Part shown: in pieces, positions 48,998-58,739 of the stretch
Position numbering within the stretch: the stretch's first letter is position 1
Layout of the letters: each line of letters opens with the position of its first letter
Assembly: GCF_001676705.1 (NCBI RefSeq)
Contig: NZ_CP016170.1
Span: 1,798,001 to 1,862,000, forward strand
Direction of reading: 5' to 3'
Source: Bordetella bronchialis
GTDB taxonomy: Bacteria; Pseudomonadota; Gammaproteobacteria; Burkholderiales; Burkholderiaceae_B
DNA: 64,000 bases
The notes under the pieces: generated by a model
What the model was told of the DNA's origin: nothing
What the model saw: the letters and a program-made list of their open reading frames with translations, nothing else
Database searches by the model: none
Program-made: the position numbers and the translations under genes

Positions 48998-50263
48998 TCA
49001 GCCGCGCAACTGCCCTTCGCCCGTCAGCACCCACTTATAGGTGGTCAGGCCCTCCAGCCCCACCGGCCCGCGGGCGTGCAGGCGGTTGGTGGAGATGCCG
49101 ATCTCGGATCCCAGGCCGTACTCGTAGCCGTCGGCGAACACGGTGGGCAGATTCACATAGACGGAGCTGGAGTCGACCTCGCGCTGGAAGCGCTGCGCCG
49201 CGCCCAGGTCTTCGGTGACGATGGCGTCGGTATGGCCGGAGCCCCAGCGTCCGATGTGCTCGATGGCCTCGTCCAGGCTGTCGACGATGCGCACGGCCAG
49301 GATGGGCCCCAGGAATTCCTCGGCCCAGTCGGCGTCCGTGGCGGGCTTGGCGGCCGGCACCAGTTCGCGTGTGCGCGGGCAGCCTCGCAGCTCCACGCCA
49401 TGGGCGATGTAGGCGTCCGCCAAGCGGGGCAGGATGGCGCCGGCGACCGCGCCATGCACCAGCAGCGTCTCCATCGAGCCGCACACGCCGTAGCGGTAGG
49501 TCTTGGCGTTGTAGGCGATGGCATGGGCCTTTCGGGCATCCGCCGCGGCATCGATATAGACGTGGCAATTGCCGTCCAGGTGCTTGATGACGGGCACGCG
49601 CGCTTCGGCGCTGACCCGCTGGATCAGGCTCTTGCCGCCGCGCGGCACGATGACGTCGACATGTTCCGTCATGGTGATGAGCTTGCCCACCGCCGCGCGA
49701 TCGGCGGTGTCCACCACCTGGACCGCATGGGCGGGCAGGCCGGCGGTCTCCAGGCCGTGGCGCACGATGGCGGCGAGCGCCAGATTGGAACGCAGCGCTT
49801 CGCTGCCGCCGCGCAGGATGGCCGCATTGCCCGATTTCAGGCACAGGGCCGCCGCGTCGATGGTCACGTTGGGACGGGATTCGTAGATGATGCCGATGAC
49901 GCCCAGCGGCACGCGCATCTGCGCCACGCGCATGCCGTTGGGGCGCACGCTGGTGGGGCCGATGCTGCCGACCGGATCCGGCAGCGCGGCGACCTGGCGC
50001 AGGCCGTCCGCCATCAGGTCCAGCGTTTTGTCGGAGAGGGCAAGTCGATCCAGCAGCGCCGGGCTCAGGCCCGTCTCGCGCGCGGCATCGATGTCCTGGC
50101 GGTTGGCGGATTTCAGGCTGTCGCGGCCGTCGGCGATGGCGTCGGCCATGGCCGTCAGGGCGCGCGCTTTCGCCGCGCCGCTGGCGCGCATCATCTCGCG
50201 CGCGGCGCGCCGGGCGTTCTCGCCCAGGGCGAGCATGGCAAGTTCTACGTTTTGCGTGGACAT
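48998..50263 (-). CDS. proA: Glutamate-5-semialdehyde dehydrogenase
   Basis: The second enzyme of proline synthesis, reducing gamma-glutamyl phosphate with NADPH. The 421-aa aldehyde-dehydrogenase-fold protein shows [64 protein letters not shown] and the catalytic Cys in YGVCGSMET (about C261). The ATG 50263 is the family-consistent start; an upstream in-frame ATG exists at 50335. It is the last gene of the leuS-lptE-holA-proA series on the minus strand. Confidence 0.97.
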   Translation of the reverse strand: MSTQNVELAMLALGENARRAAREMMRASGAAKARALTAMADAIADGRDSLKSANRQDIDAARETGLSPALLDRLALSDKTLDLMADGLRQVAALPDPVGSIGPTSVRPNGMRVAQMRVPLGVIGIIYESRPNVTIDAAALCLKSGNAAILRGGSEALRSNLALAAIVRHGLETAGLPAHAVQVVDTADRAAVGKLITMTEHVDVIVPRGGKSLIQRVSAEARVPVIKHLDGNCHVYIDAAADARKAHAIAYNAKTYRYGVCGSMETLLVHGAVAGAILPRLADAYIAHGVELRGCPRTRELVPAAKPATDADWAEEFLGPILAVRIVDSLDEAIEHIGRWGSGHTDAIVTEDLGAAQRFQREVDSSSVYVNLPTVFADGYEYGLGSEIGISTNRLHARGPVGLEGLTTYKWVLTGEGQLRG

Positions 50264-50374
50264 GGCAGTCGGTATGTCGATCCGGGACGCAGGCGTTTCG
50301 GCATCCGCGGGGAACTTGCTAGTGTATCCGTTCACGCGCCGGCTGCCGCGTGCGTCGGCTGGCCTGCGGGCGCC

Positions 50375-51433
50375 TCAGGACTCGCGCCGGCCCGCGGCGG
50401 CGACGCGCAGGGCCAGTCGGGTCATTTCTTCCCAAGGATCGGACAGCCGGCCAGGCACCGCCAGGCCCTTGATGATGCGATCTACATCGTGGGCGTGCTG
50501 CACGGCGGCCGGCCAGGCGCGCGCCGGGACACGCGACAGGGCCTGCAGCGCCAGGCGTTCGTGCGCGCCGAAGATGCGCAGGCGCCGCATGACCGCGCCG
50601 CTGTCCTGTCCGCTGGCGCGGGCCTGGGCGACACGGGCCAGGACGCGAATTTCTTCGCCCACCGCCCACAGCACCAGGGGCAGGGCTTCGCCTTCCGCGC
50701 GCAGGCCATCGAGCATCCGTACCGTGCGGCCGACGTCGCCGGCCAGCATGGCGTCGCGCAGTCCGAAGACGTCATAGCGCGCGACGTTCAGTACCGCGCG
50801 TTCGACGGCCTCGGCCTCCAGCGCGCCCTCGGGATACAGCAGGCCCAGTTTCTGGATTTCCTGGTGCGCCGCCAGCAGATTGCCTTCGACCTTGTCTGCC
50901 ATCCATTGCAGGGTGGCGGCATCGGCCCGCTGGTTCTGGCGTGCCAGCCGTTCGCCTATCCACGCTGGCAGGCGGCCGCGTTCGATATTGGGGATGTCGA
51001 CCACGGTGCCGCGGGACAGGGCCGCCATCCAGCGGCTTTCCCGGGTGGCCTTGTCCAGCCGCGGCAGGCCGACGGCGATGATGGTGTCGGGATCGCCGCC
51101 GCCGGGGTCCGCCTGTTCGGCCAGCCGGGCCAGCATGTCGGCGCCGGCCTTGCCGGGCTTGCCGGTGGGGATCTTGAGTTCCAGCAGGCGGCGGTCGCCG
51201 AACAGCGATACGGTCTGCGTGGCGGCGACCACCGCGCTCCAGTCGCTGCGCGCGTCCATCACCATGGAAGTGCGCTCCGTGTAGCCGGCCGCGCGCGCGG
51301 CGGCGCGCAGCGCGTCCATGGCTTCGGTCACCAGCAGGGGTTCGTCGCCGCTGATGGTGTACAGGGGCGACAACTTGCCGCCTGCGCGCCGCAGGTGGTC
51401 GGCGAAGCGGTCCGCATCCAGGGGCTGGGCCAT
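50375..51433 (-). CDS. holA: DNA polymerase III subunit delta
   Basis: Clamp-loader subunit that opens the beta clamp. The 352-aa protein has the delta N-terminal AAA+-like region (LYTISGDEPLLVTEAMDALRAAAR) followed by TVSLFGDRRLLELKIP, the TIIAVGLPRLDKA strand, and the C-terminal collar with FGLRDAMLAGDVGRTVRML. It begins seven bases downstream of the lptE stop. Order and length fit the betaproteobacterial leuS-lptE-holA arrangement. Confidence 0.95.
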   Translation of the reverse strand: MAQPLDADRFADHLRRAGGKLSPLYTISGDEPLLVTEAMDALRAAARAAGYTERTSMVMDARSDWSAVVAATQTVSLFGDRRLLELKIPTGKPGKAGADMLARLAEQADPGGGDPDTIIAVGLPRLDKATRESRWMAALSRGTVVDIPNIERGRLPAWIGERLARQNQRADAATLQWMADKVEGNLLAAHQEIQKLGLLYPEGALEAEAVERAVLNVARYDVFGLRDAMLAGDVGRTVRMLDGLRAEGEALPLVLWAVGEEIRVLARVAQARASGQDSGAVMRRLRIFGAHERLALQALSRVPARAWPAAVQHAHDVDRIIKGLAVPGRLSDPWEEMTRLALRVAAAGRRES

Positions 51434-51439
51434 GGGCGA

Positions 51440-52153
51440 TCAGTACTGCATATCGTCGTCGGGGCTGGGCGGGCCGTTGGTGATGCTGGGACGGTTCCAG
51501 GGCAGGCGGTCGGACTGCTGCGGGGGAGGCGCGGTGTCGTACACCGGGCCCGTGTCCTCGCCCGGCTTGGCGTGTTCCAGTCTTTGGGCGGCAAGGCGCA
51601 CGTCCGGCGCCGTCAGGCGGCGCACGATGCGGCTGACCAGGCTTTGCTCCATGTTGCGGTACAGGCTTTCGGCCTGGCCTTCCTTGGCCTGCACGACCTG
51701 GTCGTTGTAGGGCATCTCCCGGTAGGTTTCCAGCGTCGTGTCCGGCAGCAGGGCGCGGCCCTTGCTGTCGATCACGCGGAAAGTGAACACCAGGCCCAGT
51801 TCGTATTCCTCGACCCGGCCCTGGGCGTTGAGGGAGACTTCACGCATGGAGCGGGAATTGCGGATCTGCTGCAGCTGCGCTTCCGCCTCTTTGGGCGCCG
51901 CCACCAGCTTGGTGTCCGGCGAGGCCGCTTCGATGGCCCGGCGCACTTCCGCGCCGAAGCGCGAGTTCGGCGGAATGCCGACATACAGCGAATCGAAGGG
52001 CAGCGGGGTGGTGCCGCGCATCTGGAAACCGCAGGCCGACAACAACAGCAGCAGCGCCAGGCTGGCGACGCGCAAGCCGCCGCGATAGCCGTTCCAGCCC
52101 TGGCCGCGTCCTGCCACGCCCACCGGGCGGTTTCCTTGCCTGGCGAAATTCAT
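51440..52153 (-). CDS. lptE: LPS assembly lipoprotein LptE
   Basis: Plugs and assembles the LptD outer-membrane LPS translocon. The 237-aa product has a signal helix with lipobox (LLLLLSACGFQMRG), then the LptE core with TPLPFDSLYVGIPPNSRFGAEVRRAIE and the NMEQSLVSRIVRRLTA end. The last 50 residues are Pro-rich and variable. ATG 52153 with GAGGT upstream is favoured; ATG 52165, which overlaps the leuS stop (TAATG), is an alternative. Either way it is translationally linked to leuS. Confidence 0.93.
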   Translation of the reverse strand: MNFARQGNRPVGVAGRGQGWNGYRGGLRVASLALLLLLSACGFQMRGTTPLPFDSLYVGIPPNSRFGAEVRRAIEAASPDTKLVAAPKEAEAQLQQIRNSRSMREVSLNAQGRVEEYELGLVFTFRVIDSKGRALLPDTTLETYREMPYNDQVVQAKEGQAESLYRNMEQSLVSRIVRRLTAPDVRLAAQRLEHAKPGEDTGPVYDTAPPPQQSDRLPWNRPSITNGPPSPDDDMQY

Positions 52154-52164
52154 GCGGTACCTCA

Positions 52165-54828
52165 TTAACCTACGACGTTGACCAGTTTGCCCGGCACCAC
52201 GATGACGCGCTTGGGCGGCCGGCCTTCCAGGAATCGCGCCACCGCTTCGTGCGCGGCGGCCTGCGTCTCGATCTGTTCGCGCGTGGCTTGCGCGGCGACG
52301 CGCACCGCGCCGCGCAGCTTGCCGTTGACCTGCAGCATCAGCTCGATCTCGTCGGCGACCAGGGCGGCTTCGTCGACCTGCGGCCAGGGCGCATCGAGCA
52401 GGTCGCCGTAGACGTCCGCGTAGCCCAGGTCGTTCCAGAGCTGCCAGGTGATGTGCGGCACGACGGGGTACAGGACGCGCAGCAGGACGCCCAGGCATTC
52501 CGCGCGCGCGGCGTCCGCGGCCGCATCGGCGGCCGGGAGCTCGGCATTCTCGATGGCGTTCAGCATTTTCATGCAGGCCGACACCACCGTGTTGTACTGG
52601 ATGCGCTCGTAGTCGTAGTCGGCTTGCTTGAGCAGCGTGTGGATTTCGCGGCGCAGGTCCTTGGCGGCGGCGGGCGCGCCGCGCCAGTCCACGTCGCGCG
52701 CGGCCAGGCCGGCGGCGACGGCATCGCGCTGGGACCAGCCATGGGACCACAGGCGTCGCAGGAAGCGGTTGGCGCCTTCCACCCCGGAGTCCGACCACTC
52801 CAGCGTCTGTTCGGGCGGGCTGGCGAACATCACGAACAGCCGGGCGGTGTCCGCGCCCAGCGTATCGATCAGCGATTGCGGATCGACGCCGTTGTTCTTG
52901 GACTTGGACATGGTGCCGACGCCGCCGTAGTGCACTTCGGTGCCGTCGGATTTGCGCCGGGCGCCCACGATGGCGCCCTTGGCGTCGTAGACGTTTTCGA
53001 CCTCGTCGGGCCAGAAGTATTCGATGCCGCCGTGCTCGGTCTTGCGCGAGTAGATGTGATTCAGCACCATGCCCTGGCACAGCAGGCGCGTGAACGGTTC
53101 ATCGAACTTGAGCAGTCCCAGGTCGCGCATGACCTTGGTCCAGAAGCGCGCATACAGCAGGTGCAGCACCGCGTGCTCGATGCCGCCGATGTACTGGTCC
53201 ATCGGCATCCAGTAATCGTTGCGGGCATCCACCATCGCGCCGTCGTTGCCGGGCGAGGTATAGCGCATGAAATACCAGGCGGAGTCGACGAAGGTATCCA
53301 TGGTGTCCGTCTCGCGCCGCGCCGGCTTGCCGCACTTGGGGCAGGCGCAGGACAGGAAGGCTTCGTTCTTGGCCAGGGGGTTGCCCGTGCCGTCCGGGAT
53401 CAGGTCCTCGGGCAGCACGACGGGCAGGTCCTGTTCCGGCACCGGCACCGGGCCGCAGTCGCCGCAATGGATGATGGGGATGGGGGTGCCCCAGTAGCGC
53501 TGGCGCGAAATGCCCCAGTCGCGCAGGCGCCAGGTGGTCTGTTTTTCGCCCAGGCCCAGGGCGGCCAGGTCGGCCGCGATGGCGCCGACGGCGTCCTTGC
53601 TGCTCAGGCCGTCGTACTTGCCGGAATGGACCAGGCGGCCGTTCTGCTTGTCGGCGTACCACTCCTGCCAGGCATCGGTGGCGTATGTCTTGCCCGGTAC
53701 ATCGACCACCTGGCGGATCGGCAGCCCGTACTTGCGCGCGAAGGCGAAGTCCCGTTCGTCGTGGGCGGGCACGCCCATGACGGCGCCGTCGCCATAGCTC
53801 ATGAGCACGTAGTTGCCGACCCAGACATCCACCGGCTGTCCGGTCAGGGGATGCGTCACGGTCAGGCCCGTGGGCAGGCCTTCTTTTTCGCGCGTGGCGA
53901 GTTCGGCCTCGGTGGTGCCGCCCAGCTTGCAGCGTTCGATGAACTCGGCCAGCCCCGGGTTGTCCCGGGCGGCCAGGGTGGCGAGCGGGTGTTCCGGCGC
54001 CACGGCGCAGAAGGTCACGCCCATGATGGTGTCCGCGCGCGTGGTGAACACATACAGCTTGCCGTCCTGCACGAGGCGGCCGGATTCGTCGCGGATGTCG
54101 TGCGGGAAGGCGAAGCGAACGCCTTCGCTCTTGCCTATCCAGTTTTCCTGCATCAGGCGCACGCGTTCCGGCCAGCCCGGCAGGCCGTTCTTGACCTGCT
54201 CCAGCAGCTCTTCGGCGTAATCCGTTATGCGCAGGTAGTAGCCCGGGATTTCACGCTTTTCCACCAGCGCGCCGGAACGCCAGCCGCGGCCGTCGATGAC
54301 CTGCTCGTTGGCCAGCACGGTCTGGTCCACCGGATCCCAGTTGACCACCTGCGTCTTGCGGTAGGCGATGCCTTTTTCCAGCATCTTCAGGAACAGCCAC
54401 TGGTTCCACTTGTAGTAGGCCGGGTCGCAGGCGCTCATCTCGCGCGACCAGTCGATGGCCAGCCCCATCGCCTGCATCTGCTTCTTCATGTAGGCGATGT
54501 TGTCGTAGGTCCATTTGGCCGGCGGCACCTTGGACTTGATGGCGGCGTTTTCGGCCGGCATGCCGAAGGCGTCCCAGCCCATGGGCATCAGCACGTTGTA
54601 GCCGCGCATGCGCAGCTGCCGCGCCATCATGTCGTTGATGGTGTAGTTGCGGACATGGCCCATGTGCAATTTGCCGCTGGGATACGGCAGCATGGAACAC
54701 GCGTAGAACTTCGGCTTTTCGGCGCCGCTGGCGTTGCGGGCGTGTTCGCTGACGCGATAGGCGTCGCTGCGTCGCCAGACGTCCTGGGCGGCGGCTTCGA
54801 CGGCGTTGGGGTTGTAGCGTTCCTGCAT
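52165..54828 (-). CDS. leuS: Leucyl-tRNA synthetase
   Basis: Charges tRNA-Leu and edits mischarged isoleucine-like residues. The 887-aa protein begins [18 protein letters not shown] like other bacterial LeuRS. It has the HIGH-type motif [11 protein letters not shown] (about 48-58), the editing domain (about 220-420), a zinc-like Cys pair region [27 protein letters not shown], and KMSKS as MSKSK (about K642-K644). An upstream in-frame ATG at 54891 was rejected. A TATAAT box lies 72 bp upstream. The stop overlaps the possible lptE start. Confidence 0.98.
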   Translation of the reverse strand: MQERYNPNAVEAAAQDVWRRSDAYRVSEHARNASGAEKPKFYACSMLPYPSGKLHMGHVRNYTINDMMARQLRMRGYNVLMPMGWDAFGMPAENAAIKSKVPPAKWTYDNIAYMKKQMQAMGLAIDWSREMSACDPAYYKWNQWLFLKMLEKGIAYRKTQVVNWDPVDQTVLANEQVIDGRGWRSGALVEKREIPGYYLRITDYAEELLEQVKNGLPGWPERVRLMQENWIGKSEGVRFAFPHDIRDESGRLVQDGKLYVFTTRADTIMGVTFCAVAPEHPLATLAARDNPGLAEFIERCKLGGTTEAELATREKEGLPTGLTVTHPLTGQPVDVWVGNYVLMSYGDGAVMGVPAHDERDFAFARKYGLPIRQVVDVPGKTYATDAWQEWYADKQNGRLVHSGKYDGLSSKDAVGAIAADLAALGLGEKQTTWRLRDWGISRQRYWGTPIPIIHCGDCGPVPVPEQDLPVVLPEDLIPDGTGNPLAKNEAFLSCACPKCGKPARRETDTMDTFVDSAWYFMRYTSPGNDGAMVDARNDYWMPMDQYIGGIEHAVLHLLYARFWTKVMRDLGLLKFDEPFTRLLCQGMVLNHIYSRKTEHGGIEYFWPDEVENVYDAKGAIVGARRKSDGTEVHYGGVGTMSKSKNNGVDPQSLIDTLGADTARLFVMFASPPEQTLEWSDSGVEGANRFLRRLWSHGWSQRDAVAAGLAARDVDWRGAPAAAKDLRREIHTLLKQADYDYERIQYNTVVSACMKMLNAIENAELPAADAAADAARAECLGVLLRVLYPVVPHITWQLWNDLGYADVYGDLLDAPWPQVDEAALVADEIELMLQVNGKLRGAVRVAAQATREQIETQAAAHEAVARFLEGRPPKRVIVVPGKLVNVVG

Positions 54829-54899
54829 GGGCTGGATAAGGGATTCGATGACGAAAAAGGGCCGGCCCACCGGCGCAAGGGGGGCGGTCAAAACAGGTG

Positions 54900-54905
54900 A
54901 TTATA
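54900..54905 (-). promoter_or_regulatory. Candidate leuS -10 box
   Basis: A perfect TATAAT on the minus strand, 72 bp before the leuS start. The matching -35 region is poor. The 328-bp leuS/KGG divergent gap otherwise shows no repeat, RNA gene or operator; it ends with AAGGGGG before the KGG gene. Confidence 0.45.
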
Positions 54906-55156
54906 GGTTCTGCCATGGGGGTGCAGTGCGGCAGCGAGGCGCGCCGCGGCTCCAGCCCCCCGTGCCGGGCGTAATAGTTGCTGACCGGGGGCGAGCCAGC
55001 CCTCGTCGCGAAAGCGATGGCGGCACCTTCTACAACAGCGGTAACCGGTGCTGATCATTGCGGCCCCGGCGCTGTTCCGCCCATGCCGCGGGCATGCGCA
55101 TTGCGCCCCGCCGGCTTCCGTCTTTGGTTCCACCACCACCAGCAAGGGGGTTAGAT

Positions 55157-55402
55157 ATGACCGACAACCAGGATCCTAAAGAGCGCCGCAAACCCAGGGG
55201 CTTCGCCGCCATGGGTCCCGAGTTCCAGCGTGAAATCGCGGCGCAAGGCGGCCGCGCGGCCCATCGTCTGGGCAAGGCGCACCGCTTCACTTCCCAAGAA
55301 GCCCGGGCAGCGGCGACGAAACGCCATGCCGCCCGCCAGGCCCAGTCCGCCGCGCCTTCCGAGCCGGCGGCCACGACGGCCACGCAGGGCGAGGACCGTT
55401 GA
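55157..55402 (+). CDS. KGG-repeat stress-type small protein
   Basis: An 81-aa hydrophilic protein. The core (about 12-58) has GFAAMGPEFQREIAAQGGRAAH and KAHRFTSQEARAAATKRHA, the KGG motif seen in stress-induced GsiB-like and ribosome-associated small proteins. There is no membrane segment; the C-terminal 20 residues are Ala/Thr/Ser-rich. It has a strong AAGGGGG ribosome-binding site before ATG 55157. It is convergent with the gene at 55603, with a 22-bp repeat array between them. Confidence 0.83.
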   Translation: MTDNQDPKERRKPRGFAAMGPEFQREIAAQGGRAAHRLGKAHRFTSQEARAAATKRHAARQAQSAAPSEPAATTATQGEDR

Positions 55403-55483
55403 AATCCGGTCGGACCGCGCCCTTCTTGCACGCGAGGTCCCGGTCCGGCCGGGGCCCGTGTCCTTTCCCGCGCCCCGCCGGCG

Positions 55484-55603
55484 CGTTCCGGGCATAGGCG
55501 ACCCGGCTTCCGGGCATAGGGGCCAGCTTCCGGGCATGGGCGACCCAGCTTCCGGGCATAGGCGACCCAGCTTCCGGGCATAGGCGACCCAGCTTCCGGG
55601 CAT
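55484..55603. repeat. 22-bp tandem repeat array
   Basis: About 5.5 copies of GCTTCCGGGCATAGGCGACCCA. Copies four and five are identical, one copy lacks two bases, and the first is degenerate. The array ends in a 12-bp partial copy whose last base is the first base of the convergent minus-strand gene's stop codon, so the array fills the whole gap up to that stop. It has no stop codon in several frames, so long shadow ORFs cross it. Confidence 0.92.
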
Positions 55604-55971
55604 CAAGGAATAGGCAGCTTCAAGGTGCGGGCGCCGGGGTCGGCTTCGAAGCCGCTGATGGCGAATTCTCGTGCCTCCATGTAGCCTTCGGCCTGGAACC
55701 GGACGTGCGTCGGCGTCCATGAGAAGTCGGACAGCGGCGCGATATCGACCCCGCTTGCCAGCAGGTACCCCGGCGCGGTGCCGTCGTCGCGCGACGGCGG
55801 GACATCGCTGGGCGATTGCCAGGCGACCGACGCGCAGGGAACTTCGACGGTGCGTTCGGGTTGGCCGGCTTCGCGCAGGATCAGCGTAAGTTGGGTCGTT
55901 TTCCAGTTTTCCACGATATCCGAGTCTGTGCGCCCATGGGCGGGCAGTGCGGTTTCCCTGGCAACCGCCAT
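55603..55971 (-). CDS. Hypothetical protein, about 122 aa
   Basis: I do not recognise this protein. It is small and soluble with a beta-strand-rich pattern (TQLTLILREAGQPERTVEVPC, then GYLLASGVDIAPLSDF and RFQAEGYMEAREFAISGFEADPGARTLKLPIP). ATG 55971 was chosen, but GTG 55914 (VENWKTTQ) is possible and neither has a good ribosome-binding site. It is divergent from ohr and so may be controlled by the same operator region. Its stop codon abuts the 22-bp repeat array. Confidence 0.6.
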   Translation of the reverse strand: MAVARETALPAHGRTDSDIVENWKTTQLTLILREAGQPERTVEVPCASVAWQSPSDVPPSRDDGTAPGYLLASGVDIAPLSDFSWTPTHVRFQAEGYMEAREFAISGFEADPGARTLKLPIP

Positions 55972-56003
55972 ACCCGGCGTGGCACAAGGCCAAATAAATC
56001 GCT

Positions 56004-56031
56004 TGCAATTAAATTGTGTGCGATTTAATAT
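56004..56031 (+). promoter_or_regulatory. ohr promoter with overlapping OhrR operator candidate
   Basis: TTGCAA (56004-56009) and TAATAT (56026-56031) are spaced 16 bp. The spacer and -10 are covered by an inverted repeat ATTAAAT-8-ATTTAAT (56008-56029), within which AATTG-TGTG-CGATT matches the site before ohrR. A further related half-pattern, AATCG-CTTG-CAATT, begins at 55997. Binding here would block RNA polymerase directly. Confidence 0.72.
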
Positions 56032-56115
56032 TCCTTCCAGGCGCCCGATGCGCCGATGAATCCCAACCGGCCCGCGGCCATCCGGCGCGGCCCAACGACC
56101 TGCAAGGAGTTCGCC

Positions 56116-56541
56116 ATGTCTATCGAAAAAGTGCTTTACCGTGCCCAAGCCACCGCCAACGGCGGCCGTGACGGGCGTGCCCGTTCCTCCGACGGCGTGC
56201 TGGATATCCAGCTCAGCACCCCGCGCGAACTCGGTGGCGCCGGCGGCCCGGGCACCAATCCGGAACAGCTGTTCGCCGCGGGCTATTCGGCCTGCTTTCT
56301 GGGGGCGCTGAAGTTCGTGGCGGGCAAGGAGAAGGTGGCCCTGCCGGCGGAAACCAGCATCACCGGCTCGGTGGGCATCGGCGCCATCCCGACGGGCTTC
56401 GGCATCGAAGTCGAGCTGCGCATCTCCATTCCGGGGCTGGACCCGGCGCAAGCGCGCCAACTGGTGGACAAGGCCCATATCGTTTGCCCGTACTCCAATG
56501 CGACGCGCGGCAATATCGATGTGACCTTGACGCTGGTTTAA
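56116..56541 (+). CDS. ohr: Organic hydroperoxide resistance protein Ohr
   Basis: A thiol peroxidase that reduces organic hydroperoxides using lipoyl electron donors. The 141-aa OsmC-family protein has the catalytic Cys in [15 protein letters not shown] (about C60), the second Cys in [14 protein letters not shown] (about C124) and an Arg early in the sequence. The start has AAGGAG upstream. It sits next to ohrR, and both promoters share an operator-like sequence, so peroxide induction through OhrR is expected. Confidence 0.96.
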   Translation: MSIEKVLYRAQATANGGRDGRARSSDGVLDIQLSTPRELGGAGGPGTNPEQLFAAGYSACFLGALKFVAGKEKVALPAETSITGSVGIGAIPTGFGIEVELRISIPGLDPAQARQLVDKAHIVCPYSNATRGNIDVTLTLV

Positions 56542-56699
56542 AAATCCCGGGCCGCGCCGGCGTCGCCGGGCCGGCCTGGCACCGACCGGCCCTGGCGGCA
56601 CGCGGCCCTCGCATAGACGATGTGCCGCGCGTCCCCAGGGCCGGCTGCCGTGCGCACGTCGCGGGCGTTCGCGCGTCCGCGGCCCGCCGCTGGCACATG

Positions 56700-56719
56700 A
56701 ATCGCGCACGATTTAATAT
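56700..56719 (+). promoter_or_regulatory. ohrR promoter with matching operator candidate
   Basis: AATCG-CGCA-CGATT is a perfect 5-bp inverted repeat (56700-56713) continuing into TAATAT (56714-56719), sharing the run CGATTTAATAT with the ohr promoter site. TGGCAC at 56691-56696 is a weak -35 at 17-bp spacing. The -10 sits about seven bases before the ATG at 56727, implying a leaderless or near-leaderless transcript. Confidence 0.62.
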
Positions 56720-56726
56720 GTCCGCC

Positions 56727-57191
56727 ATGTCCCATCCTTCTTCACCGCGCGGCGACGCCGCCTTGCTCCTGGAAAACCAGCTTTGCTTCGCGCTGTATTC
56801 CACCAGCCTGGCAATGAGCAAGGTCTATCGCAAACTGCTGTCCGGCCTGGACCTGACTTATCCGCAATACCTGGTCATGCTCGTGCTATGGGAGCAGGAC
56901 GGCCTGACCGTGTCCGCCATCGGCGAGCGCCTGTTCCTGGACAGCGCCACGCTGACGCCCCTGCTCAAACGCCTGGAAGCGGCCGGATTGGTGCAACGGG
57001 CCCGTGCCGCGCGCGACGAGCGGCAGGTCATCGTGTCCTTGACGGACGCGGGGCGGCAGTTGAAGGCCAAGGCGCGCGCCGTTCCGCATGGGGTGGCGGG
57101 CGCCGTGGGATGCAGCGCGGCGGAGGCCGCCGCCATGATCAAGCGGCTCGATGCATTGCGCGCGGCCCTGCAGGAATCGATATGCCCATAG
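56727..57191 (+). CDS. ohrR: MarR-family peroxide sensor OhrR
   Basis: A redox-sensing repressor of ohr. The 154-aa protein carries the reactive Cys in [12 protein letters not shown] (about C20), a MarR winged helix ([32 protein letters not shown], wing [14 protein letters not shown]) and the usual helical dimer ends. ATG 56727 was preferred over 56718, which overlaps the -10 box. There is no Shine-Dalgarno. The last ten bases overlap the start of the next GntR gene, so that regulator is co-transcribed. Confidence 0.94.
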   Translation: MSHPSSPRGDAALLLENQLCFALYSTSLAMSKVYRKLLSGLDLTYPQYLVMLVLWEQDGLTVSAIGERLFLDSATLTPLLKRLEAAGLVQRARAARDERQVIVSLTDAGRQLKAKARAVPHGVAGAVGCSAAEAAAMIKRLDALRAALQESICP

Positions 57192-57832
57192 CGAAGCAGA
57201 ACACCCAGGCCAACCTGGCATACCAGGAGTTGAAGAAACGCATTCTGATGGGCTTCTTCGGCGCCAGCGACCGGCTGCGCGAAATCGAGGTGGCGGAGCT
57301 TCTCAATATGGGCCGCACGCCCGTGCGCGAGGCCCTCAAGCGCCTGGAGGACGAAGGCCTGCTGACCCACGAACCGCGCCGCGGCCTGGTGGTGACGTCG
57401 CTGGACCAGCAGTCCGTCACCGAGCTCTATGCCATGCGTGAATTGCTGGAAGGCGGCGCGGCGCGTTTCGCCGCCAAGCATGCCAGCGAGGCCGAGATCG
57501 ACAACATGGCGCACATCCTGGAAGAGGGCCAGCGGGGCGGCGATCCCGTCGCCGCCAACCTGGCCTTCCATCAGTCCATCTATGGCGCCGCCCACAACAA
57601 ATTCCTGATCCGCGCCCTGCAATCGCTGACGGACTCCACTTATCTGCTGGGACGCAGCACGCTGGAAATGCCGGGACGGCCGGATGCCGCGCATGGCGAA
57701 CACCGTGCCATTTACGAAGCCATCCGGGACGGCGATCCGGCACGCGCGGAACAGATGGCGCGCGAGCATATCCGCAACGCTCTGCTGGAGCGCTTGAAGA
57801 TCCTGCGCGCGAAGCAATCCACGGGGCAGTAG
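57182..57832 (+). CDS. GntR/FCD family regulator
   Basis: A 216-aa transcription factor with one winged helix (about 10-75, with [39 protein letters not shown]) and an FCD domain (about 85-210, including [17 protein letters not shown] and the C-terminal [12 protein letters not shown] with metal-binding His). Its ATG lies inside the ohrR end (AGGAA upstream). The convergent amidohydrolase/Bug pair is the likely target; a palindrome lies before that Bug gene. Confidence 0.92.
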   Translation: MPIAKQNTQANLAYQELKKRILMGFFGASDRLREIEVAELLNMGRTPVREALKRLEDEGLLTHEPRRGLVVTSLDQQSVTELYAMRELLEGGAARFAAKHASEAEIDNMAHILEEGQRGGDPVAANLAFHQSIYGAAHNKFLIRALQSLTDSTYLLGRSTLEMPGRPDAAHGEHRAIYEAIRDGDPARAEQMAREHIRNALLERLKILRAKQSTGQ

Positions 57833-57895
57833 GCGCTCCGCACGCCTGGATGGGCCGTGGCCGTTCCGGCATGCGGGCCGCGGCCCGGCCGCGGC

Positions 57896-58720
57896 TCAGT
57901 CGTACAGGGCGCGCGGGTTCTGCCGCAGGATGCGCTGGAAATCCGCATCGCCGACCGAATCGCGCAGCAGGCCGACCAGGTCCCCATAAGGCATGGCTGT
58001 CCCGTGCGCGGGATCGAAAAACCAGGTGTGCGGCCAGTCCGAGGCCCAGACCACGCGCTCGGGATAGCGCCGCGCGAGTTCGCGCAACAGCTCGCCGAAG
58101 CGCTCCGCCCAGGCCGCCACCGGGTAGCCATAGCGATAGAAGCCCGAGGCCTTGAGCCAGACCCGCCCCGTATCCAGCAGGCGGAAGACCGCCTCCCGGA
58201 TCGAGGCATATTCCGCGCCATTGGCCGCGCCGCCCAGGTGGTCCACCACGACGTCGGGGCCGTCTCCGGCGCGGATGGCCTCGTGGACGCCCTGCAAGGC
58301 CTGCGGCGCGACAAAGAATTGCGCGTGCCAGCCGGCGGCGCGCAGGCGCGGCGCCAGGCGGGTATAGCCGGCCATCCCGTTGCCGCTGCCCGAGACAGCG
58401 TTGAAGCGGACACCGCGCGCGCCCTGTTCGCGCCACGCCAGCAGTTCGGCCTCTGTCGTCTCGTCCGGCACCACCAGCACGCCGCGCGCGCGGCCCGCGG
58501 ATTCTCGCAGGGTCTCCAGCAGCAGGCTGTTGTCGGTGCCATAGACGCTGGGCTGGACCAGCACGAAGCGCTCGATGCCGTGCGGGGCGCCGGTGCGCGA
58601 CAAGTCCTGCCAGGTGCGCACGGGGGGAATGTAATGGGAACCGGGCACCACGGGCCTGCGCGTGGCGTCGTCGAAGACGTGGGTGTGGCAATCCCAGGCG
58701 GGAAGGGCGGGGGGCGTCAT
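57896..58720 (-). CDS. Amidohydrolase-2 family protein (PDC hydrolase-like)
   Basis: A 274-aa TIM-barrel metal hydrolase. It has the N-terminal metal motif WDCHTHVF, GARGVRFNAVSG, the barrel strand VVDHLGG, and the C-terminal WASDWPHTWF with the catalytic Asp. It is related to 2-pyrone-4,6-dicarboxylate lactonase (LigI) and similar hydrolases, but the substrate cannot be set. It starts 19 bp after the Bug receptor's end, so both are in one operon; a dicarboxylate or lactone-type substrate fits. Confidence 0.85.
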   Translation of the reverse strand: MTPPALPAWDCHTHVFDDATRRPVVPGSHYIPPVRTWQDLSRTGAPHGIERFVLVQPSVYGTDNSLLLETLRESAGRARGVLVVPDETTEAELLAWREQGARGVRFNAVSGSGNGMAGYTRLAPRLRAAGWHAQFFVAPQALQGVHEAIRAGDGPDVVVDHLGGAANGAEYASIREAVFRLLDTGRVWLKASGFYRYGYPVAAWAERFGELLRELARRYPERVVWASDWPHTWFFDPAHGTAMPYGDLVGLLRDSVGDADFQRILRQNPRALYD

Positions 58721-58739
58721 GCGCGGGGGCTCCGTGGCG

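Noticed and set aside
48974..52168. 1064-aa plus-strand ORF opposite proA, holA and lptE
   Set aside because: It is antisense to three well-identified genes, and its composition is shadow-like.
55484..55603. CRISPR array or REP element
   Set aside because: Contiguous 22-bp direct repeats without unique spacers or hairpin structure. It is a plain tandem array.
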